DNA from: Caldilinea sp. CFX5
GTDB taxonomy: Bacteria > Chloroflexota > Anaerolineae > Caldilineales > Caldilineaceae
DNA length: 40,469 bases
Direction of reading: 5' to 3'
Assembly: GCA_021405325.1 (NCBI GenBank)
Contig: QWII01000093.1
Coordinates: forward strand, 1-40,469
Under the pieces are notes generated by a model, which was not told the DNA's origin, made no database searches, and saw nothing but the letters and a program-made list of their open reading frames with translations. Shown here piece after piece: positions 34,820 to 40,469 of this stretch; position 1 is the stretch's first letter, and each line of letters starts with the position of its first letter. Position numbers and translations under genes: made by a program.

Positions 34820-35449
34820 ATGAGTGAAAAGAGCGTTCTGATTCGCGTGATCCTGGCCGATGATCATGCTCTGGTCACAGAGGGGCTAAAGAGTCTCATC
34901 GACCGGCAGGGGGATATGCAGGTGGTCTATGTGGCGCAAGATGGCGGGGAGTTGCTGGCTTATCTCGCCAATCACACGGATGTAGATGTCGTGGTGCTGG
35001 ATCTGCAAATGCCCTATGGCGGTCTCAAGGCGCTGGCCGAAATTCGCCGCCGTGAACATCCGGTGCGCGTATTAATCCTGACCGCCTTTAGTGATGGCGA
35101 AAGCATTCAGGCGGCCTTACAGTTAGAGGCGGAAGGCTTTGCGCTCAAGACTGAATCACCCATGCAGACCATTGACGCCATTCGCCAGGTGGCCCAAGGG
35201 CGCCTAGTCTTTCCCCGCGCTGCCCAGCGCTGGATGATGAGTCAACCCAAGCGGGGGCCAAGTTTGTCCGCGCGCGAGGAAGAGGTGTTGGATCTGCTGG
35301 CGCGTGGTTTACCGAATGCCGAGATTGCCGGTTCGCTCAACGTTAGTGAAAACACGGTGCGCTTTCATCTGAAAAACATTTATGAAAAGTTAAACGTCAC
35401 CAACCGGACAGAGGCGGTGGCGTGGCATTTTCAACAGAAGCAGAAGTAA
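34820..35449 (+). CDS. LuxR-type response regulator
   Basis: 209 residues. Receiver domain with Asp14-Asp15 ([10 protein letters not shown]), phospho-acceptor Asp61 ([12 protein letters not shown]) and a LKTE stretch where Lys is expected. The helix-turn-helix of the GerE type is in [20 protein letters not shown] and [20 protein letters not shown]. This is the same class as CrbR, which switches on acs and acetate uptake genes, and it is divergent from acs, so acs is its most likely target. That target is inferred from context. Ribosome site AGGAGCAAGGA overlaps the end of the kinase. It converges with the NUDIX gene two bases on. Confidence 0.92.
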   Translation: MSEKSVLIRVILADDHALVTEGLKSLIDRQGDMQVVYVAQDGGELLAYLANHTDVDVVVLDLQMPYGGLKALAEIRRREHPVRVLILTAFSDGESIQAALQLEAEGFALKTESPMQTIDAIRQVAQGRLVFPRAAQRWMMSQPKRGPSLSAREEEVLDLLARGLPNAEIAGSLNVSENTVRFHLKNIYEKLNVTNRTEAVAWHFQQKQK

Positions 35450-35451
35450 CT

Positions 35452-35940
35452 TTACCGAATAAACGCCGCCACCTGCCTGATAAACGCGTCTTCAATGCGA
35501 ATTTGATGGGGGTCGATGATCTTTATCGCTGCCATTTCTGCCCGCGAGAAGAAACCAATTTCTGTCACCTCATCGCTCAGTCCTGGCGTACCGGCGACGA
35601 CCCTGGCTTCAAAGCAGAACGAAACAAATTGAAAGCGGTTGCCGTCCCGATAGACTGTGATGCGATGGGGCGAGGTATAGATGCCGATGAGCCGCGTCAC
35701 TTCCACTGTGAGGCCGGTCTCCTCCCATACTTCCCGGACACAAGCCTCTCCAGCGCTCTCACCGGATTCCATCGCGCCGCCGGGCAAACACCATTCGCCA
35801 TTGTCCTCGCGGCGGGTCAACAGCACCTTTTCACCGCTTTCGTCAAAGATCACCGCCGCCGAGCCAACCCGCAACGGCGCCGTTTTGCCGATGCGGTCGC
35901 CATATTCTGATCGCGCCATAAGTTTATCCAATCTCATCAA
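35452..35940 (-). CDS. NUDIX hydrolase
   Basis: 162 residues from the first ATG; the second codon is also ATG, and a third in-frame ATG at 35919 (MARSEYGDR) is possible. None has a good ribosome site. The NUDIX box is complete: GGAMESGESAGEACVREVWE followed by ETGLTVEV, so it cleaves a nucleoside diphosphate linked to X. LPGGAMES and SFCFEARV are common in ADP-ribose/NTP-type members, but the substrate cannot be assigned. It is convergent with the response regulator. The 28-bp hairpin at 35939 begins at its start codon, which is unusual. Confidence 0.9.
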   Translation of the reverse strand: MMRLDKLMARSEYGDRIGKTAPLRVGSAAVIFDESGEKVLLTRREDNGEWCLPGGAMESGESAGEACVREVWEETGLTVEVTRLIGIYTSPHRITVYRDGNRFQFVSFCFEARVVAGTPGLSDEVTEIGFFSRAEMAAIKIIDPHQIRIEDAFIRQVAAFIR

Positions 35941-36026
35941 TGGAACGCGGATTTAGCGGATTGGGCAGATTTACACGGATCTTGATCCGCTTCTATCCGC
36001 CCAATCCGCTAAATCCGCGTTCCATT
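35939..36026. repeat. 28-bp perfect inverted repeat between malate synthase and NUDIX genes
   Basis: Arms at 35939-35966 and 35999-36026 pair exactly (aacgcggatttagcggattg inside the left arm), with an inner cggatc/gatccg stem. It starts 12 bases after the malate synthase stop. It may terminate that gene and also mask the start of the NUDIX gene. Confidence 0.9.
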
Positions 36027-36037
36027 CCTTACTCGCT

Positions 36038-37621
36038 TTAATCCAAATAGTCGTAAGCGATCAGCGTCAAGAAATCGATAAACTGGTCGGTGAGGATCAG
36101 CTTATCGAGCAGTTCCGCCGACTCTTCGTACCGTTCGACGCCGGGGCCGCCCAGTTTGTGCAGTTCCTCATCGCGGATCTGGCGGTAGAGATCACGGGTC
36201 ACGGTGCGACCATCGGCCAGCTTGGCGCCGTGACGAATCCATTGCCAGATCTGCGAGCGGGAGATTTCGGCAGTGGCGGCGTCTTCCATCAGGTTGTTGA
36301 TGGCGGCGGCGCCGTTGCCGTTGAGCCAGGCGTTGATATATTGCAGCGCCACACTTACATTGAGCCGCACGCCGTTTTCGGTGATCTGGCCGCCGCTGGC
36401 GCCAACGTTGATCAATTCGTGCGCCTCGACATGGACATCTTCACGCAGGCGCTCCTTCTGGTTGGGGCGGTCGCCCAACACGCGGTCAAAACATTCCATC
36501 GCCACCGGCACCAGATCGGGGTGGGCAACCCAGGTGCCGTCACAGCCGTCGTTGGATTCGCGGGTCTTGTCTTCGCGCACCTTCGCCAGCGCATTCTCCG
36601 TCACCACCGGGTCGCGGCGGTTGGGGATAAAGGCCGCCATGCCGCCGATGGCATGAGCGCCCCGTTTGTGACAGGTGTGGATGAGCAGTTCGGTGTAGGA
36701 ACGCATAAACGGCACGGTCATCGTCACCTGGATGCGGTCGGGCAGGAGCAGGTCGCTGCGGTTGCGCAGCTTCTTGATCGTGCTGAAGATGTAATCCCAG
36801 CGCCCGGCGTTGAGACCGGCGGCGTGGTCGCGCAATTCGTAGAGGATCTCTTCCATCTCAAAGGCGGCCAGAATCGTCTCGATCAACACCGTGGCGCGCA
36901 CCGAACCATGCGGCACGCCCAGTTGGGCCTGGGCATAGGTGAAGACATCGTTCCAGAGCCGTGCTTCCAGATGGCTTTCCATCTTGGGCAAATAGAAATA
37001 AGGGCCGCTGCCACGGGCCAGCAGTTCCTTGGCGTTGCGATAGAGATAGAGACCGGCGTCAAACAAGCTGGCCGAAATCGCTTCGCCATCCACCGTAACA
37101 TGCTTTTCGGTCAGATGCCAGCCGCGCGGGCGCACCAGCAGGGTGGCGATGGTGTCGTTGAGTTGATAGGTGCGGCCATCGGGGTTTTGAAAAGCAATCG
37201 TGCGGCGGATCGAGTCGCTACAGTTGATCTGGCCGGCGATCACATTTTCCCATGTCGGCGAGAGCGCATCTTCAAAGTCGGCCATAAAGACCTTGGCGCC
37301 GGAGTTGAGCGCGTTGATCATCATCTTGCGTTCGGTGGGGCCGGTGATCTCAACGCGACGGTCGTTGAGGTCGGCGGGAGCCGTCGCCACCTGCCATTCG
37401 GCTTGGCGCACCGCCGCCGTTTCGGGCAGGAAGGTGGGCAACTGACCGGCATCGATGGCTTTTTGCCGTTCCACGCGCCGTGCTAACAGAGCAACGCGGG
37501 TCGGGTTAAAGCGGCGATGGAGATCGGCCACAAAGGCCAGGGCGTCGGTGGTCAGCACTTCCAGCACTTGGGGCGTCACTGTGCCCAGAAGCTGAACCCC
37601 CTGGGGTAGATGGATGGACAT
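36038..37621 (-). CDS. aceB: Malate synthase A
   Basis: 527 residues (E. coli MSA has 533). It condenses acetyl-CoA and glyoxylate to malate in the glyoxylate shunt, which lets cells grow on acetate. Family marks are [75 protein letters not shown] and [20 protein letters not shown]. The acidic and Arg residues of the active site are in these blocks. ATG 37621 follows AGGAGA. No isocitrate lyase is in the window, so the partner enzyme must be elsewhere. Its position near acs, the symporter and the regulators fits a common acetate-utilisation theme. Confidence 0.95.
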   Translation of the reverse strand: MSIHLPQGVQLLGTVTPQVLEVLTTDALAFVADLHRRFNPTRVALLARRVERQKAIDAGQLPTFLPETAAVRQAEWQVATAPADLNDRRVEITGPTERKMMINALNSGAKVFMADFEDALSPTWENVIAGQINCSDSIRRTIAFQNPDGRTYQLNDTIATLLVRPRGWHLTEKHVTVDGEAISASLFDAGLYLYRNAKELLARGSGPYFYLPKMESHLEARLWNDVFTYAQAQLGVPHGSVRATVLIETILAAFEMEEILYELRDHAAGLNAGRWDYIFSTIKKLRNRSDLLLPDRIQVTMTVPFMRSYTELLIHTCHKRGAHAIGGMAAFIPNRRDPVVTENALAKVREDKTRESNDGCDGTWVAHPDLVPVAMECFDRVLGDRPNQKERLREDVHVEAHELINVGASGGQITENGVRLNVSVALQYINAWLNGNGAAAINNLMEDAATAEISRSQIWQWIRHGAKLADGRTVTRDLYRQIRDEELHKLGGPGVERYEESAELLDKLILTDQFIDFLTLIAYDYLD

Positions 37622-37650
37622 AGCTTTCTCCTATGATTTAGTATGCTGTT

Positions 37651-37722
37651 ATACCGACGAGCGCCAGGAAGTAACACTTTGTCTAGAGATAATAGGTTAC
37701 TTCCTGTGCTGCTCGTTGGTAT
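37651..37722. repeat. Imperfect 25-bp inverted repeat upstream of malate synthase
   Basis: ataccgacgagc and caggaagtaac (37651-37675) face gttacttcctg...gctcgttggtat (37696-37722) with a small bulge and one mismatch. The word gttacttcct also occurs at 31771-31800. It fills part of the 296-base gap 37622-37917 between divergent malate synthase and oligopeptidase genes. A TATAAT is at 37720-37725 on the plus strand without a good -35. No other feature was seen in that gap. Confidence 0.75.
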
Positions 37723-37917
37723 AATAGATGAGTTGAATCCTACGTCGGTGTGTCGTCTATTGTACAGCATGGCAACGATTTCCCGAAATGGCTAAATTTG
37801 TCCGTTGGTCCAGTGGTGACAAGCGCTGTTGATCTTTGGCGCTGGCTCTGCCTTCTGGTAAGATTAGCTAACTAACGATCAAGGTTAATGAAGAGATGAG
37901 ATAAGACCCACCAGACT

Positions 37918-39978
37918 ATGAATATACAGCCACCGATTGTTTACCCGCCCAGTCACCGGAGTGATTGCGTCGACCTGTTGCATGGCGTCACCGTCGCCGA
38001 TCCCTATCGTTGGTTAGAAGATCTCAACGCAACCGAAACCCAAGCCTGGATCAGCGCACAAAATGAAGTCACCGAGGCCTGGTTGCGCCGCGTCCCCCAA
38101 CGCGAAGCGATCCGCCAGCGCTTGACCGACCTCTGGAACTATGAGCGTTACGGCATTCCCTTCCGGCGGGGCGACCGCTACTTTTTCACGCGCAATGACG
38201 GCTTGCAAAATCAGGCTGTCCTCTACTGGACGCCAATGTTGACTGCCGAACCGCAGGTGCTGCTCGACCCGAACCAGCTTTCGGCAGATGGCACGGTCGC
38301 GCTCAGTGGCTATGCCGTCAGTGAAGATGGGCAGTTGCTGGCCTATGGTCTTTCGGCCTCCGGGTCGGATTGGATCGAGTGGCGGGTGCGCGAGGTGGCG
38401 AGTGGGCAAGATCGGGCCGATCTGGTGCAGTGGGCGAAATTTGCCGGCGCGGCCTGGAGCCATGACAACGCCGGCTTTTTCTACAGCCGCTACGATGCTC
38501 CGGCGGGGGATGCCACCTATAAGGATGTGAACTATTATCACAAAGTCTACTACCATCAGTTGGGGACGCCACAGCGCGCTGACCGTCTGGTCTATGAGCG
38601 TCCCGACCAGAAAGAGTGGAACTTTGGCGCCACTGTCACCGATGACGGGCGCTACTTGATCATCCATGTCAGCCGCGGCACCTTTCGGCAGAATGGCGTG
38701 TTCTATCGCGACTTAGGCGATTCGGCCAATCCGGTGGTTGAGTTACTGAACCGCTTTGACGCCGCCTATACCTTTGTCGGCAATGACGGGACGCGCTTCT
38801 ACTTCCGCACCGACCTGAATGCGCCCCGCTCACGGGTGATTGCTGTTGATCTGCGCCAGCCTGATCAGTGGCAGGAGGTGCTGCCGGAAAGCAATGATAC
38901 CTTAAATAGCGTCAGCCTCTTCAACAATGAGCTGATCGCCACCTATTTGCACGATGCCCATAGCCAGGTCAAACGCTTCAACTGGGCCGGCGCGTTAGTG
39001 CAGGAGATCACCTTGCCCGGCATCGGCTCGGTCTATGGCTTTGGCGGGCGGCAGCATGATAACGAGACCTTTTATTACTTTACCAGCTTTACCAGCCCCG
39101 GCACGATCTATCATTATGATTTAGCCAGCGGCCAAAGCGCCCTCTTTCATCAGGCGGAACTCGATTTTGACCCGGCGCACTATGCCACCAAACAGATCTT
39201 CTACACCAGCAAAGATGGCGCCCGCGTCCCCATGTTTATCTGCCACAAAAAGGACATTACCCTGGATGGCAGCAACCCGACCTATCTCTACGGCTACGGC
39301 GGCTTCAACATTCCGCTCACGCCTAGTTTTTCGTCGAGCATTTTGGTCTGGCTGGAGATGGGCGGTATCTTTGTCCAGGCCAATCTGCGCGGCGGCGGCG
39401 AATATGGCAAGGAGTGGTATCAGGCGGGGACGCTGAAAAGCAAACAGAATGTCTTTGATGACTTTATCGCCGCCGCCGAATGGCTGATCGCCAACGGCTA
39501 CACCAGCACACCCAAGCTGGCCATCGGCGGCGGCAGCAACGGCGGCTTGTTGGTCGGCGCTTGCCTGACCCAGCGCCCCGATCTCTTTGGCGCCTGTCTG
39601 GCCGCCGTAGGCGTTCTTGATATGTTGCGCTTCCACAAATTCACCATTGGTTGGGCCTGGGTCTCAGACTTTGGTTCGCCCGATGACCCGGAGCAGTTCC
39701 AAACGTTGCTGAACTATTCCCCCTATCACAACCTCCACCCCGGCACAGCTTATCCGGCGACGTTGATCACCACCGGTGACCATGATGATCGCGTCTTCCC
39801 GGCCCACAGCTTTAAATTCGCCGCCGCTTTACAACACGCGCAAGGCGGCCCCGCTCCCGTCTTGATTCGCATTGAAACCAAAGCGGGCCACGGCGCCGGG
39901 AAACCGATCACCAAGCTGATTGAAGAGGCGGCGGATCGGTGGGCCTTTTTGGTGGCTGTGTTAGCAATGGGTCGCTAG
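37918..39978 (+). CDS. Prolyl oligopeptidase (S9A peptidase)
   Basis: 686 residues, matching the usual 680-710. The N-terminal part (HRSDCVDLLHGVTVADPYRW, LEDLNATETQAWI) leads into the seven-bladed propeller (about 70-400) and then the alpha/beta-hydrolase domain. Catalytic Ser540 is in GGGSNGGLLVGA, Asp at about 623 in TTGDHDDRVFPAHS, and His at about 658 in TKAGHGAGKP. It cuts short peptides after proline. There is no signal peptide, so it is cytoplasmic. It has no clear link to its neighbours. Confidence 0.95.
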   Translation: MNIQPPIVYPPSHRSDCVDLLHGVTVADPYRWLEDLNATETQAWISAQNEVTEAWLRRVPQREAIRQRLTDLWNYERYGIPFRRGDRYFFTRNDGLQNQAVLYWTPMLTAEPQVLLDPNQLSADGTVALSGYAVSEDGQLLAYGLSASGSDWIEWRVREVASGQDRADLVQWAKFAGAAWSHDNAGFFYSRYDAPAGDATYKDVNYYHKVYYHQLGTPQRADRLVYERPDQKEWNFGATVTDDGRYLIIHVSRGTFRQNGVFYRDLGDSANPVVELLNRFDAAYTFVGNDGTRFYFRTDLNAPRSRVIAVDLRQPDQWQEVLPESNDTLNSVSLFNNELIATYLHDAHSQVKRFNWAGALVQEITLPGIGSVYGFGGRQHDNETFYYFTSFTSPGTIYHYDLASGQSALFHQAELDFDPAHYATKQIFYTSKDGARVPMFICHKKDITLDGSNPTYLYGYGGFNIPLTPSFSSSILVWLEMGGIFVQANLRGGGEYGKEWYQAGTLKSKQNVFDDFIAAAEWLIANGYTSTPKLAIGGGSNGGLLVGACLTQRPDLFGACLAAVGVLDMLRFHKFTIGWAWVSDFGSPDDPEQFQTLLNYSPYHNLHPGTAYPATLITTGDHDDRVFPAHSFKFAAALQHAQGGPAPVLIRIETKAGHGAGKPITKLIEEAADRWAFLVAVLAMGR

Positions 39979-40079
39979 TCTGTTCGCTTCAGATGTGGCT
40001 TTCGCTTTGCCTGCCTCTCTCCAATCTGCTACAATGCAACCTACCTGACTTTTGTCGCAAACCGGGCGCACACGTAAGT

Positions 40080-40132
40080 TACGAATCACGTAGCACGAAT
40101 CAGCCTTCGACCTTGCTCAGGGCAAGCGTAAC
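40080..40132. repeat. Copy of the hairpin word with a variant REP-like tip
   Basis: cgaatcacgtagcac (40082-40096) is identical to bases 33838-33852. It is followed by gaatcagccttcgaccttgc and tcagggcaagcg, a variant of the cttcgacaggctcagg tip. The stem is not complete here. Confidence 0.55.
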
Positions 40133-40194
40133 AGGCCCGTCCAATTGTAGAATCTGTGACAGAAGATTTTAGCGAAATAAGCGAGAACAAGGGT

Positions 40195-40469
40195 ATGGAA
40201 GTCACCTTCTGGCGCGATGTGGCCGTGGTCTGGCTGGCGCTCTTCTGTTTTATCGGCTTGTTGATTCCGCTGGCGTTGTTGTACTTCACCGTGCGCGGGG
40301 TCAACACCCTACATGGGCTGCTCTACCGGCTGACCCGGCAAGGACAAGGTCTCAGCGGCCAGGCGCGCCGCCAAGTGACGCAAGTAAGCGCACGGATGGA
40401 TGAACAGGCGGTGCGTATCCAGCGGCAGACGCGACGGGTGGAAACGTTGGTGCGGAAGTTGCTGCCGGG
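40195..40469 (+). CDS. Membrane-anchored coiled-coil protein, N-terminal part (partial)
   Basis: The gene runs off the window. The visible 91 residues begin MEVTFWRDVAVVWLALFCFI, with one membrane helix (about 9-32) and then a Gln/Arg-rich coiled-coil (GLSGQARRQVTQVSARMDEQ). ATG 40195 is close to an AAGG site. A GTG in frame at 40156 could add 13 residues. I cannot assign a family. Confidence 0.6.
   Translation, partial: MEVTFWRDVAVVWLALFCFIGLLIPLALLYFTVRGVNTLHGLLYRLTRQGQGLSGQARRQVTQVSARMDEQAVRIQRQTRRVETLVRKLLP

Noticed and set aside
36158..37486. Open plus-strand frame of 442 codons antisense to malate synthase
   Set aside because: Shadow of a well-identified gene; no ribosome site or family likeness.

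Overview
The window looks like chromosomal DNA of a GC-rich, free-living bacterium, most likely a member of the Chloroflexota (Anaerolineae or Caldilineales type). This rests on the general look of the proteins and gene mix (ComB-type phosphatase, DUF433/DUF5615 pair, YbhN-like protein next to a CDP-alcohol transferase, TPR and AAA accessory genes, very frequent long intergenic palindromes). No rRNA or tRNA is present to prove it.

Layout. 1-1180: the 3' end of serC, a truncated macrodomain gene and a thiol dioxygenase. 1442-7354: a tightly packed plus-strand run with ATGA overlaps: pyruvate kinase, a small membrane protein, a DUF3891 protein, a FAD/[2Fe-2S] fusion subunit of the xanthine dehydrogenase family, ComB and a CPBP membrane protease. 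7355-11626: a visibly more AT-rich island with a large zinc-finger/TPR protein and a small zinc-ribbon protein. 11627-13799: two decaying genes (AAA ATPase and TPR protein) broken by frameshifts. 13914-14532: a DUF433/DUF5615 toxin-antitoxin-like pair. 14544-18457: a secreted LysM protein and a two-gene membrane-lipid unit. 18467-18652: a VapC remnant.

18769-37621 is the heart of the window, an acetate-use and signalling locus. On the minus strand, in transcription order, it has acetyl-CoA synthetase, a second acyl-CoA synthetase, a CBS-DUF294 nucleotidyltransferase-like protein, a DUF4212 small subunit with its Na+/solute symporter, a 63-residue membrane protein, a symporter-STAC-histidine kinase resembling CrbS, a single receiver domain, and a membrane PAS protein ending in a DEDDh exonuclease. 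Divergent from acs, behind a near-consensus promoter, lies a sensorless NarL-type kinase with a LuxR-type regulator. Malate synthase, the glyoxylate-shunt entry for acetyl-CoA, follows a NUDIX gene. The inferred scheme is that acetate enters by the symporter, is activated by Acs and assimilated through malate synthase, while the CrbS-like kinase and the regulators sense and switch this. The exonuclease and DUF294 proteins are conserved companions whose job is unknown.

37918-39978 is a prolyl oligopeptidase, and 40195 to the end is the start of a membrane coiled-coil protein. A second theme is the intergenic DNA. Almost every gap in the acetate locus holds a long, near-perfect inverted repeat built from short recurring words. 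Two of these hairpins share the same loop, and one gap holds facing 15-bp and 8-bp tandem arrays.
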